This document shows, piece after piece, positions 55,130 through 63,392 of a stretch of DNA of 64,000 nucleotides. The stretch covers positions 186,001 to 250,000 of the forward strand of contig NZ_CVTA01000033.1 in assembly GCF_001050035.1 (NCBI RefSeq), written 5' to 3'. Position numbers and translations under genes: made by a program. The notes under the pieces were generated by a model. The model was given only the letters and a program-made list of their open reading frames with translations. It was not told where the DNA came from and did no database searches. The first letter of the stretch is position 1, and each line of letters begins with the position of its first letter. This DNA comes from Mycolicibacterium komanii (GTDB taxonomy: Bacteria; Actinomycetota; Actinomycetes; Mycobacteriales; Mycobacteriaceae).

Positions 55130-56356
55130 TCAGCTCTGGCGGGTCAGCCACAGGTGGTCGGTGGAGTCGGATGGGGCGGTGGGACCGTAACCGGCCCCGG
55201 TCTGCAGCACCAGGTCGAAGGCTTCCCTGCGGATGCGGCCGTCGGTGTACTGCAGCGCGACCACACCCGCGCTGAAGGGTGCGGTGATGATCTGGCCGAT
55301 CGCGCCGCCGACCGACAACAGGACCAGAGCGAACAGCGCGGCCACCGTCGTCGACGCAGCCATCAGGATGATCTGCCCGCCGAGGCTGAACGGAAAGGCG
55401 ACCGCCCCGGCGACGAGCTGAGCGACGAGGACCGCCAGCAGCCGAATGCCCAAGACCCGCCAGAAGTCTCGCTTGATCAGCGCGAACGACCGTCGGACGG
55501 CGGCGACGATGCCGAGTCGCTCGAGCACGATGATGACCGGAGCGAAGGTCAACATCGTTCCGAGGTACACCAGCGCCGCAATGAGGACCAGTACCAAAGG
55601 GATTCCGATCAGCACCGCGGCCGCCCCGCCGGCCGCGAATCCGATGCCGACGATGATGCCGACCACAGCGCCGATCAACAGCATCGCGCCGAGTACCTCG
55701 AGGACGCTGAAACCGATCAGCGCCCACAATCGGCCCCGAAGCCGTTGCCACGCTTGCCCGATGGTGATGCCGGAGCCGAAGACGGCCCTCCCGACGACGA
55801 CGGTGAGCAGACCGCTCAACAGAATCGAGGCCAGCCCCGTCGCGACCGATCCCGCGAGGCTCGACAGCATGGTGCTCACCAGGACACCGGTTGACACCTC
55901 CTCGTCGCCGCTCAGCGTCGGCACCAGTTGCCCACCGACGGCGAGCGGGCCGACGGACAGGATCAGCGCGATCAGCTGGGTGGCGACCACGACGATGGTG
56001 GTCAGGCCGAGTGTGGCCTTCGGATTGGCCCGGATGTAGGCGACCGCGCCGTTGAAGATGTCCGACAGCGTGAGCGGGCGCAGGGGAATGACGCCCGGTT
56101 TCAGTGCGGCCGGCCCGTAACCGGGGCCCGGCGGGTAACCCGGAGGCGGTCCGTAGCCCGGCGCTGCTCCATAGCCCGGGGGCGGCCCGTAACCGGGCGG
56201 AGGGCCGTACCCCGTCTGGGGTCCATACCCCGGAGGGGGTCCGTAGCCGGGAGGCGGATAGCCCGGCGGCGGCGCGTAATAGGGCGGGTAGCCCGGTGGC
56301 GGATAGCCCGGCGGCGGTGGGCCTGCGAACCCGGACCCGCCGGCGTCGGTGCTCAT
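55130..56356 (-). CDS. Pro/Gly/Tyr-repeat multi-pass membrane protein (Rv3689 type)
   Basis: The 408-residue protein has a 90-residue N-terminal low-complexity region built of PPPGYGPPPGYGP-like units, followed by a domain of six or more membrane segments (ATLGLTTIVVVATQLIALIL; LWALIGFSVLEVLGAMLLIG; LIGIPLVLVLIAALVYLGTM), resembling the glycerophosphodiester-phosphodiesterase membrane domain without its catalytic part. The repeats could bind SH3/WW-like partners or the cell wall. ATG 56356 is the first gene of the leftward five-gene MoxR operon. Confidence 0.83.
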   Translation of the reverse strand: MSTDAGGSGFAGPPPPGYPPPGYPPYYAPPPGYPPPGYGPPPGYGPQTGYGPPPGYGPPPGYGAAPGYGPPPGYPPGPGYGPAALKPGVIPLRPLTLSDIFNGAVAYIRANPKATLGLTTIVVVATQLIALILSVGPLAVGGQLVPTLSGDEEVSTGVLVSTMLSSLAGSVATGLASILLSGLLTVVVGRAVFGSGITIGQAWQRLRGRLWALIGFSVLEVLGAMLLIGAVVGIIVGIGFAAGGAAAVLIGIPLVLVLIAALVYLGTMLTFAPVIIVLERLGIVAAVRRSFALIKRDFWRVLGIRLLAVLVAQLVAGAVAFPFSLGGQIILMAASTTVAALFALVLLSVGGAIGQIITAPFSAGVVALQYTDGRIRREAFDLVLQTGAGYGPTAPSDSTDHLWLTRQS

Positions 56357-56405
56357 GGCCACCATCCTGTCGATCATGGTTCGAATTGACAACGTAGTGA
56401 CGGCG

Positions 56406-56411
56406 TAGCTT
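56406..56411 (+). promoter_or_regulatory. Candidate -10 element for leaderless yqeY-like gene
   Basis: TAGCTT lies 6 nt before ATG 56418. TTGACA at 56386-56391 is a perfect -35 hexamer, though the 14-nt spacer is short. Confidence 0.45.
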
Positions 56412-56417
56412 CGATGC

Positions 56418-56882
56418 ATGGCCGAACTCAAGGAGCGGTTGCGGGCCGACCTCACCGCGGCGATGAAATCGCAGGACAAGCTGCGCACCGCGACGCTGCG
56501 GATGCTGCTCGCCGCGATCACCACCGAAGAGGTGTCCGGCAAACAGTCGCGGGAGCTCACCGATGCCGAGGTGCTCAAGGTTCTGGCCAGGGAGTCCAAG
56601 AAACGCGGCGAGTCGGCCGAGATCTACACCCAGAACGGCCGCGGCGAGCTGGCCGCCAACGAGCACGCCGAAGCGCGCGTGATCGACGAGTACCTCCCGA
56701 CCCCGCTGACCGAGGCCGAACTGGCCGACGTCGCCGACACCGCCATAGCCCAGGTCGCCGAGGAGATCGGCGAGCGCCCCGGACCCAAGCAGATGGGGTT
56801 GGTGATGAAGGCCGCGACCGCGATCGCCGCGGGTAAGGCCGACGGAGCCCGGCTCTCGGCGGCCGTGAAGGCCCGGCTGTAG
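56418..56882 (+). CDS. GatB/YqeY domain protein
   Basis: The 154-residue YqeY protein begins ELKERLRADLTAAMKSQDKL and carries RIATLRMLLAAI-like and EVLKVLARESKKRGESAEIY helices, EYLPTPLTEAELADVADTAI, and the C-terminal GPKQMGLVMKAATAIAAGKA. The domain is also the tail of GatB, which helps bind tRNA; the free protein has no settled function. Length is typical (about 150). ATG 56418 is supported by leaderless promoter spacing. Confidence 0.9.
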   Translation: MAELKERLRADLTAAMKSQDKLRTATLRMLLAAITTEEVSGKQSRELTDAEVLKVLARESKKRGESAEIYTQNGRGELAANEHAEARVIDEYLPTPLTEAELADVADTAIAQVAEEIGERPGPKQMGLVMKAATAIAAGKADGARLSAAVKARL

Positions 56883-56932
56883 CCGGTGGCGGCGATCGTT
56901 TTCACCCCGTAGGCCCCGGGTACCCGGCACCC

Positions 56933-57919
56933 ATGACGCGGTTCGGATACACCCTGATGACAGAGCAGAGCGGGCCAAAAGAGCTTGTCCGCTACGCCGT
57001 TTCGGCGGAGGAGGCCGGGTTCGACTTCGAGGTGTCCTCCGACCACTACTTCCCCTGGCTGTCCGCACAGGGACATGCGCCGTATGCGTGGTCGGTGCTG
57101 GGTGCGGTCGCGCACGCCACCGAGCGCGTCGGGCTGTTCACCTACGTCACCTGCCCCACGATGCGTTACCACCCGGCGGTCGTCGCGCAGAAGGCCGCCA
57201 CCCTGCAGATCCTGGCGGACGGCCGCTTCAACCTCGGACTGGGCAGCGGGGAGAACCTCAACGAGCATGTCGTCGGCAAACGGTGGCCGACGGTGGCTCG
57301 GCGGCAGGACATGCTGCGCGAGGCCATCCAGATCATCCGCGAGCTGTTCACCGGCGAACTCGTCGACTGGAAGGGCGAGTACTTCGAGGTCGACTCGGCT
57401 CGGCTGTGGGACATTCCCGAGACACCGGTCCCGATCGCGACCGCGGTGTCGGGTGAGCGGTCGGTCGAGACGTTCGCGCCGCTGTCGGATCACCTGATCG
57501 CGGTCGAGCCGAACAAGGATCTGGTCGATGCGTGGTTCGAGGCCAGGCGCGCGACCGGCCTGCCCGGCGATGTTCGGGTCGTCGGACAGATCCCGATCTG
57601 CTGGGACACGGACAAAGACGCCGCCGTGCGCCGAGCCCATGACCAGTTCAGGTGGTTCAGCGGCGGATGGGCCGTCAACTCCGACCTGCCGACGACCGCC
57701 GGCTTCGACGGCGCGACGCAGTATGTGCGCCCGGAGGACGTCGCCGAATCCATCCCCTGCGGGCCCGATCTGGACGCGATCGTCGAAGCGGTCAGCAAGT
57801 ATTGGGAGGCCGGTTTCACCGATATCGCGATGGTGCAGATCGGCGACGAGGGCCAGGAGCAATTTCTCAAGGAGGCGGCGGCGCCGCTGCTGGACAAGCT
57901 GCGGACCGCAGCCAACTAG
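56933..57919 (+). CDS. F420-dependent LLM-class oxidoreductase (G6PDH-like, TIGR03557 group)
   Basis: The 328-residue TIM-barrel luciferase-like enzyme shows MTRFGYTLMTEQSGPKELVR, SVLGAVAHATERVGLFTYVT, RFNLGLGSGENLNEHVVGKR and VPIATAVSGERSVETFAPLS, close to the Fgd1 family of F420-dependent sugar-phosphate dehydrogenases. Its substrate is unknown; many mycobacterial paralogues exist. ATG 56933 starts at the first conserved residue. A small gene follows 11 nt after its stop and probably shares the mRNA. Confidence 0.86.
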   Translation: MTRFGYTLMTEQSGPKELVRYAVSAEEAGFDFEVSSDHYFPWLSAQGHAPYAWSVLGAVAHATERVGLFTYVTCPTMRYHPAVVAQKAATLQILADGRFNLGLGSGENLNEHVVGKRWPTVARRQDMLREAIQIIRELFTGELVDWKGEYFEVDSARLWDIPETPVPIATAVSGERSVETFAPLSDHLIAVEPNKDLVDAWFEARRATGLPGDVRVVGQIPICWDTDKDAAVRRAHDQFRWFSGGWAVNSDLPTTAGFDGATQYVRPEDVAESIPCGPDLDAIVEAVSKYWEAGFTDIAMVQIGDEGQEQFLKEAAAPLLDKLRTAAN

Positions 57920-57930
57920 AAGGGATCGAA

Positions 57931-58092
57931 ATGCCGACCGGAAAAGGCATCTACGACGACAACGACGCCGAAGATCGGGACAAGCGCAAGGCGCAACGGA
58001 CGGGACCTCAGGACAAGGGCGGCGACGGGGGAATGGCTACCCGCGAGAACGCTCCCGACGTCGCGGAGTCCGGCGGCGAACCGACGGCCTGA
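57931..58092 (+). CDS. Small hydrophilic protein
   Basis: This is a 53-residue, highly charged, probably disordered protein (MPTGKGIYDDNDAEDRDKRK, then QRTGPQDKGGDGGMATRENA). AAGGGA lies 7 nt before ATG 57931, supporting real translation. It has no recognised domain. It follows the F420-type oxidoreductase after 11 nt and its stop abuts the stop of the convergent gene. Confidence 0.6.
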   Translation: MPTGKGIYDDNDAEDRDKRKAQRTGPQDKGGDGGMATRENAPDVAESGGEPTA

Positions 58093-58773
58093 TCACTCGG
58101 CGTCTCGGCCCTGCCTGCTGCGCTTGTAGGCCGACCGCCGGAAGTCGCCGAGCCAGCGCGGGGCCAACTCGACCTCGGGGTCGCTGTGCATGGCCGGATC
58201 GAACGCGATGTCGTCGCAGCTCGGGTCGACGTGGCGAAGCGTCAACCGGGCGAGCGGGCGAAACGCGCCCGTCCCGGGAGCCTGATCGATGTTGAACGTG
58301 AGCCCGTCGGCGTTGATCTGCTGTTCGACGGCGTCCAGCGACAGCCCGGGCGCATCGATCCGGGTGGCCAGTCGCGCTCGCACCCACCACAGGCCGTCGT
58401 GGAAGCGCAGCGGCATCAGGCTGGAGAACGTCGCGCCGGACCAGGACAGTATTGGCGCGAGGCCGACCCGCGTCCCGGCCACCGTCGACGCCAGCAGCAC
58501 GTCCCACGGACTGCAGGCCCGCAGGTCCGGCGGCGGCGGAATCCGGAACGCCAACCCGGCGACGTCGGGTACGGCGCCCGGCAGTCCGACGCCCTTGGAC
58601 ACGCGCGCGATGACGTCGCACGAGTTCATCGGCAACCCTTCGCCCTCGGGCGCGATGCGTTCGAGGATCCCCTCCGCCATCACCCCGGACGGATGGAACA
58701 GGCGCCGCTCACGCAGGGCGGCACCGAAGCGGATGGGCAACGAGGCGATATCGGAGGCTTGCACGCTAATCAT
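58093..58773 (-). CDS. Catalase-fold-like conserved protein
   Basis: The 226-residue protein shows RERRLFHPSGVMAEGILERI, VIARVSKGVGLPGAVPDVAG, LAFRIPPPPDLRACSPWDVL and LASTVAGTRVG, a pattern recalling the core of mono-functional catalases and SrpA (RxHPxG, ARFSKG, PDVxGLAxR). The protein is much shorter than catalase (about 480) and the heme-ligand Tyr helix cannot be confirmed. It could be a heme-binding peroxidase-like protein or only share the fold. ATG 58773 is used. It diverges from the methyltransferase-CDGSH operon. Confidence 0.6.
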   Translation of the reverse strand: MISVQASDIASLPIRFGAALRERRLFHPSGVMAEGILERIAPEGEGLPMNSCDVIARVSKGVGLPGAVPDVAGLAFRIPPPPDLRACSPWDVLLASTVAGTRVGLAPILSWSGATFSSLMPLRFHDGLWWVRARLATRIDAPGLSLDAVEQQINADGLTFNIDQAPGTGAFRPLARLTLRHVDPSCDDIAFDPAMHSDPEVELAPRWLGDFRRSAYKRSRQGRDAE

Positions 58774-58793
58774 GTGCCCACGCGGGGTACTGG

Positions 58794-58815
58794 TAAAACG
58801 AGCGCTGACGTTTTA
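58794..58815. promoter_or_regulatory. Inverted repeat TAAAACG...CGTTTTA
   Basis: TAAAACG (58794-58800) and CGTTTTA (58809-58815) are perfect complements with an 8-nt spacer (AGCGCTGA), 20 nt from the catalase-like start. This is an operator-like geometry for a dimeric regulator. Confidence 0.5.
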
Positions 58816-58848
58816 ACACGCCGGATACGGGGCATTAATTTCGGGCAG

Positions 58849-58865
58849 TGCTGCCTTAGGCAGCA
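58849..58865. promoter_or_regulatory. Palindrome upstream of the methyltransferase-CDGSH operon
   Basis: TGCTGCC (58849-58855) and GGCAGCA (58859-58865) are perfect arms around TTA, 23 nt before the GTG start at 58889. It is either an operator or a short 5'-UTR hairpin. Confidence 0.5.
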
Positions 58866-58888
58866 GAAGTACCTGTCGAAAGGCCGTT

Positions 58889-59584
58889 GTGACAACCGCA
58901 TACACCGATGTCCGTGGACCCCTGGTCGCGGATGAGGGCGTCTACGCGCCGCAGGAAGATTCTCAGCTGCTCATTTCGGTCATGGACCAGTTCGCATTGG
59001 CACGGGGTCGCCACGTCGTCGACCTGTGCACCGGAAGCGGCGTCGTCGGCATCGGTGCCGCCGAGCAGGGTGCCGCATCGGTCACCGCCTTCGACATCTG
59101 CCCCCGCGCGGTGCGCTGTGCGCGGACCAATGCGCTGGCATCCGGTGTGGATGTCGATGTGCATCTCGGATCATGGGCGCGGGCAACCGAATTCGGCCCG
59201 TTCGACCTGATCGTCTGCAATCCGCCCTACGTCCCCCATGACCCGACCGCCGAATGCGATCCGCTCCCGACGTACGTGGGCCCGCCCCGCGCGTGGGATG
59301 CCGGGTGCGACGGGCGTCTCGTGCTCGACCCGCTGTGTGCCGCGGTTCCCGATCTTCTCGACCACGGCGGTAGTCTGCTTCTCGTGCAGTCGGAGTTCGC
59401 CAGTCCACGGCAGACGCTCGGTGCGTTGGCCAGCGTCGGCCTGGACACCGAAATCGTTGCGCGACAGTGGATTCCCTTCGGACCGGTGCTGACGTCTCGC
59501 GCACTGTGGCTCGAAGAGTGCGGCCGCCTGGAACCGGGCCGTCGCGAAGAGGAACTGCTCGTGATCCGGGCGGACAAGCCGTGA
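58889..59584 (+). CDS. HemK2/PrmC-like class I methyltransferase
   Basis: The 231-residue SAM methyltransferase has motif I VVDLCTGSGVVGIGAAEQGA and the catalytic NPPY motif (LIVCNPPYVPHD) typical of N-methyltransferases that act on glutamine or nucleobases (HemK/PrmC, Mtq2). It lacks the N-terminal substrate domain of PrmC, so the target is open. The GTG start is used. Its stop overlaps the CDGSH gene start as GTGA, so both proteins come from one mRNA. Confidence 0.85.
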   Translation: MTTAYTDVRGPLVADEGVYAPQEDSQLLISVMDQFALARGRHVVDLCTGSGVVGIGAAEQGAASVTAFDICPRAVRCARTNALASGVDVDVHLGSWARATEFGPFDLIVCNPPYVPHDPTAECDPLPTYVGPPRAWDAGCDGRLVLDPLCAAVPDLLDHGGSLLLVQSEFASPRQTLGALASVGLDTEIVARQWIPFGPVLTSRALWLEECGRLEPGRREEELLVIRADKP

Positions 59585-59826
59585 GTGACACCGAACCTCG
59601 CACCGTGCGAGTGGTGCCCAACGGCCCACTGATGGTGCAGGGGCCGGTGCGCATCGAGATGCCCGACGGTCAGGTCGTGGAATCGGACCGGTTCATGGTC
59701 GCGGTCTGCACGTGCCGGCGCAGCAAGGATTATCCGTTGTGCGACACCAGCCACCGGTGTCGCAAGCGCGCCGACGCGCCCGCCAAGCAGAACGCGAAGA
59801 CAGCCTCAGCTCAGCGGTCGGCGTAG
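59581..59826 (+). CDS. CDGSH-type iron-sulfur protein
   Basis: The 81-residue protein has the mitoNEET-like 2Fe-2S ligand set C43, C45, C54 and H58 (CTCRRSKDYPLCDTSH; the canonical CDGxH reads CDTSH here). A basic tail follows. These proteins carry labile 2Fe-2S clusters for redox or cluster transfer. It is coupled to the methyltransferase gene (GTGA). Its 3' end overlaps the convergent diiron-oxidase gene by 21 nt; in many actinobacteria a CDGSH gene is a neighbour of such an enzyme (from memory). Confidence 0.88.
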   Translation: MSDTEPRTVRVVPNGPLMVQGPVRIEMPDGQVVESDRFMVAVCTCRRSKDYPLCDTSHRCRKRADAPAKQNAKTASAQRSA

Positions 59827-60846
59827 CGACGAGCGGTTCTCGGTCCAGCACTCCATCACGTGCTTGGCCAACCGCTCCTCGACGACATCACGAGCGCGAA
59901 TTCCGAACACCACGTCGCGATCCAGATGCGGCTCCCGCGCGACCAGGTCGCCGACCACATCGGTGCGGACCACCTGCTCGTGCACCGCATCGGCCACGAC
60001 GTGCTCCTGGTAGAACGCCACGCAGGCGTCGGGAGCGCCCATGCGGCGCAACGCCTCCACCAACCGGCGCGATCCGGGTGACGACGTGATCTCCGTCGAC
60101 GCGAAATGTCCGATCGAAGCCCCGCGCAGTTCGCGGTGCAACCCGAACAGCGACATGAGGTTGACCGACGCCAGCGCATCGGCGGACACGTTGTCGAGGT
60201 AACCGAGGTAGGACGAGTCGAGGCCCGCCGCGTCCATCAGCTCCGCGTAAAGGTGTTGGTGCACGTGTTCGCCACGGCCACCGCCGAATTCGTCGAACTC
60301 GACGGCGACGAACGCGGCCTTGGAGTGTCCGGCGAGGCGAGGGATGGTCCACGCATGGGGGTCACCCTCTTTGAGGTGATACACCGAGCGGTGCACGAAG
60401 TATTCGAGCATCTGCTCCCAGGTGCCCTTGTCGCGCAGGAAGTATGACGGACCCTCGCCGTCGACCGGTTCGATCGACAGCTTGTCCATCTCGGCTTCCG
60501 CGGTTTCACCCTCGGCGATCTCGCCGACGTCCTGGCGCACCGCGTCGAGGAACGCCTCCTCGAACCGGCCGCGCAGGTGCAGCAGCGCGGGGTTCCACTC
60601 CCAGCGGGCGCTCACGCCGGCGAAGCCGCGGTAGTGCAGTTCGTAGCAGATGTACAGAGCGAGCTGGAGGTCGAGACCATACGGGTCGGCGTCGAACATC
60701 GGCACGTCGATCGGGCGCAACGGCAACGACGGGCGGCCTCGCTGCAGGAGGTCGATGACAGTCGCGGACAGCGGTCCGACGGCCTTCGGCAGGGCAGGTT
60801 CGACTAGCGTCGACGGAAGAGTCACGCCTTCATCATTACCCGGCAT
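59806..60846 (-). CDS. Heme-oxygenase-like iron-containing redox enzyme (HDO family)
   Basis: The 346-residue helical protein of the iron-containing redox enzyme family carries ExxH-type pairs expected for the diiron site in heme-oxygenase-like diiron oxidases: [31 protein letters not shown] and [16 protein letters not shown]. No substrate is indicated; known HDOs oxidise amino-acid side chains or fatty acids. ATG 60846 starts the frame. The gene is convergent with, and overlaps, the CDGSH gene, whose product could deliver iron-sulfur-linked electrons to it (inference). Confidence 0.83.
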   Translation of the reverse strand: MPGNDEGVTLPSTLVEPALPKAVGPLSATVIDLLQRGRPSLPLRPIDVPMFDADPYGLDLQLALYICYELHYRGFAGVSARWEWNPALLHLRGRFEEAFLDAVRQDVGEIAEGETAEAEMDKLSIEPVDGEGPSYFLRDKGTWEQMLEYFVHRSVYHLKEGDPHAWTIPRLAGHSKAAFVAVEFDEFGGGRGEHVHQHLYAELMDAAGLDSSYLGYLDNVSADALASVNLMSLFGLHRELRGASIGHFASTEITSSPGSRRLVEALRRMGAPDACVAFYQEHVVADAVHEQVVRTDVVGDLVAREPHLDRDVVFGIRARDVVEERLAKHVMECWTENRSSLRRPLS

Positions 60847-60916
60847 ACGCCCCGGTCAAACAGATGTTCGGCTCACGACACCCGCTCACAGTCGATCTGG
60901 AGCCGTTGCCTTCTTG

Positions 60917-60990
<74 letters not shown>

Positions 60991-61154
60991 CGTGAAGCCA
61001 CGACAGCGTATCGCACCGGCAGGCCGCCAAGCCAAACGCCTTGCGGCAGCGCTGAGCGGGCTGCCGAAGTCGTGACTCGCGACACGCCGCGGGAAGCAAA
61101 GAGTTGTCGGTGGCGTTGTTCATCATTGAAGGCAACCGACGAAGCGAGGACGAG

Positions 61155-61352
61155 ATGACTGGGCTAGGCGCATCCATCTACCTGGGTTTCTTCGTGCTCG
61201 CCGCGGTGTGGCTGTTCCTGACCTCCGACGGCCCGCTGATCGGCGGGGCGGACGATCAGGGCCAGCGGCCCGAGCGTTCGAACTCGGCCAACACCGACGC
61301 GAACTCCGAGGGGTCCAACCCCTGGCTGGTCAGCCACTCGTCGCAGAAGTAG
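61155..61352 (+). CDS. Possible small membrane protein
   Basis: This 65-codon frame from ATG 61155 has a single membrane helix at residues 7-24 ([18 protein letters not shown]) and a polar tail. GAGGA lies 8 nt upstream. The last third overlaps the convergent cds1 gene on the other strand by 97 nt and there looks like shadow coding (Ser/Asn-rich). The frame may be real with its natural 3' end in cds1, or the helix may be a coincidence. Confidence 0.35.
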   Translation: MTGLGASIYLGFFVLAAVWLFLTSDGPLIGGADDQGQRPERSNSANTDANSEGSNPWLVSHSSQK

Positions 61353-62362
61353 GTGTCCGCGTAGCGATCGCCGCTGTCGGCGAGCAGCGTGACCACTGAT
61401 CCGCTTCGTCCTTCCGCCCTCATCTCGGCCAACAGGCCGAACGCCCCCCACAGATTCGTTCCGGTCGACGGACCCACTCGACGGCCCAACACCCTGCTGG
61501 CGTGCTGCGCGGCGGCAATTGAGGCGGCATCCGGCACGACCACCATCCGGTCGACGACGCCCGGCAGGAACGACGGCTCAACTCGGGGCCGCCCGATTCC
61601 CTCGATCCGGGACGACATACCCATCACCACATCGCCGCGGCCCTGCGCGTAGGACGGGAAGAACGCCGAGTTCTCCGGATCCACCACACACAATCGCGTG
61701 GCGTAGCGCCGGTAGCGGATGTAGCGGCCGATGGTGGCGCTCGTCCCGCCGGTACCGGCCCCCACCACGATCCACTCGGGCACGGGGTGCGCCTCGTCGC
61801 GCATCTGCTCGAAGATGGACTCGGCGATGTTGTTGTTGCCGCGCCAGTCGGTGGCCCGCTCGGCGTTGGTGAACTGATCGATGTAATGGCCGCCGGTGTC
61901 CGCGGCGAGCCGCTCTGCCTCGGCGTACACCTGGCTTGACTCGGCGACGAAATGGCAACGGCCGCCCTGGGATTCGATCAGGGCGATCTTGCTGGCGCTC
62001 GTCGACGACGGCACCACGGCGATGAACGGCAGGCCCAGCAGCGCCGCGAAGTACGCCTCGGACACCGCCGTGGATCCCGACGACGCCTCGATGATCGTGG
62101 TGTTCTCGTCGATCCACCCGTTGCACAGGGCGTAGAGGAAAAGCGACCGCGCCAGCCGGTGTTTGAGGCTGCCGGTGATGTGGGTCGTCTCATCCTTGAG
62201 GTAGAGCTGCAGATCGCAACCGTCACACCAGGCCGACGGCAGCGGATACCGCAACAGGTGGGTGTCGGCGCTGCGGCGGGCGTCGGCCTCGATCAACCGG
62301 ACCGCTTCGTCCGCCCACGCGCGTGGGCCGCTACGACTTGCTGTGAGTGCCTTGTCGGTCAC
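61256..62362 (-). CDS. cds1: PLP-dependent L-cysteine desulfhydrase (Cds1, Rv3684 type)
   Basis: The 368-residue protein has the cysteine synthase/desulfhydrase fold: PLP lysine in [17 protein letters not shown], the phosphate loop region [19 protein letters not shown] and the glycine loop [19 protein letters not shown]. The M. tuberculosis homologue degrades cysteine to H2S, pyruvate and ammonia. It has [11 protein letters not shown] at the position corresponding to the synthase motif, and the C-terminal [12 protein letters not shown] 62362 overlaps the metallophosphoesterase stop as GTGA, so the two genes are coupled. Confidence 0.86.
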   Translation of the reverse strand: MTDKALTASRSGPRAWADEAVRLIEADARRSADTHLLRYPLPSAWCDGCDLQLYLKDETTHITGSLKHRLARSLFLYALCNGWIDENTTIIEASSGSTAVSEAYFAALLGLPFIAVVPSSTSASKIALIESQGGRCHFVAESSQVYAEAERLAADTGGHYIDQFTNAERATDWRGNNNIAESIFEQMRDEAHPVPEWIVVGAGTGGTSATIGRYIRYRRYATRLCVVDPENSAFFPSYAQGRGDVVMGMSSRIEGIGRPRVEPSFLPGVVDRMVVVPDAASIAAAQHASRVLGRRVGPSTGTNLWGAFGLLAEMRAEGRSGSVVTLLADSGDRYADTYFCDEWLTSQGLDPSEFASVLAEFERSGRWP

Positions 62363-63321
62363 CGCACCGAGACACTCGGATGGGACGTGCCCGCCCGAGC
62401 GCCCGCGTCCCGGCCGCCGATCGGCGCCGCCACCAGTGTCAGCAGCGTCGCCTCGGGGCGACAGCAGAACCGCAGCGGCGCGTACGGCGAGGTGCCGATA
62501 CCCGCCGAGACGTGCAGCTGGGTGTGTGCACCCCAGCGCGACGGTCCCTTCACCCGCGAACGGTCCAGGCCGCAGTTGGTGACGAGCGCTCCGTAGAACG
62601 GCAGGCACAGCTGGCCGCCGTGCGTGTGACCCGCCATCACCAGCTGGTAGCCGTCGGCGGCGAACCGGTCGAGGACCCGCGGCTCCGGCGAATGGGTCAG
62701 CCCGAGCGTCAGGTTGGCGGCGGGACTTGCCGGACCGGCGATCGTGTCGTAGCGGTCGCGCGACAGATGCGGGTCGTCGACGCCGGCTGCCGCGATCGTC
62801 AGACCGCGAACCTCGAGCTCGCGGCGGGTGTGGGTCAGGTCCAGCCAGCCACGCTCGGTGAACGCCGCCCGCAGGTCCTGCCAGGGCAGCGGCTCGCCGT
62901 GGATGCGATGGCTCGGCCGGGTGACGTAGTTCAGGGGATTCTTCGCCCGTGGCCCGAAGTAGTCGTTGCTGCCGAACACGAACACCCCGGGTACCGAGAG
63001 CAACTCCGAGAGCGACTGCACCACAGCGGGCACGGCCTTCGGGTGCGCGAGGTTGTCGCCGGTGTTGACCACGAGATCGGGCTCCAGCGTGACCAGGTCA
63101 CGCAGCCACGCCTGCTTGCGGTGCTGGCCCGGGCGCATGTGAATGTCGCTGATGTGCAGCACCTTCAGCGGCGATGACCCGGGTGAGAGCACCGGCATCG
63201 TCACTTCCCGGACCGTGAAGGCGTTTCGCTCGATCACCGATGCGTAGCCGATGCCGGCGACGAGCGCGCCGGCCGACGCCGCGGCGGAGTTCTTCAGGAT
63301 CGTCGTCGAACGAGCGGACAT
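62359..63321 (-). CDS. Metallophosphoesterase (calcineurin-like, Rv3683 type)
   Basis: The 320-residue protein has the full metal-site series: [29 protein letters not shown] (the usual GNH is GSND), LGLTHSPEP and [14 protein letters not shown] hydrophobic N-terminal segment ([20 protein letters not shown]) anchors or exports it. Relatives (YaeI) hydrolyse phosphodiesters such as cell-wall lipid precursors. It sits between ponA2 and cds1 in the same orientation. Confidence 0.88.
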   Translation of the reverse strand: MSARSTTILKNSAAASAGALVAGIGYASVIERNAFTVREVTMPVLSPGSSPLKVLHISDIHMRPGQHRKQAWLRDLVTLEPDLVVNTGDNLAHPKAVPAVVQSLSELLSVPGVFVFGSNDYFGPRAKNPLNYVTRPSHRIHGEPLPWQDLRAAFTERGWLDLTHTRRELEVRGLTIAAAGVDDPHLSRDRYDTIAGPASPAANLTLGLTHSPEPRVLDRFAADGYQLVMAGHTHGGQLCLPFYGALVTNCGLDRSRVKGPSRWGAHTQLHVSAGIGTSPYAPLRFCCRPEATLLTLVAAPIGGRDAGARAGTSHPSVSVR

Positions 63322-63392
63322 GCTGCAGAGCCTACTGCCAGAGCCGCCGACTCAGCGTCCTCGCCCGGCCGGGCGTGGGCAAACGCACAGGA

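Noticed and set aside
56104..56340. Tandem DNA repeats that could be a CRISPR or minisatellite
   Set aside because: The repeats are in-frame codons for Pro-Gly-Tyr units of a membrane protein; there are no spacers of CRISPR type.
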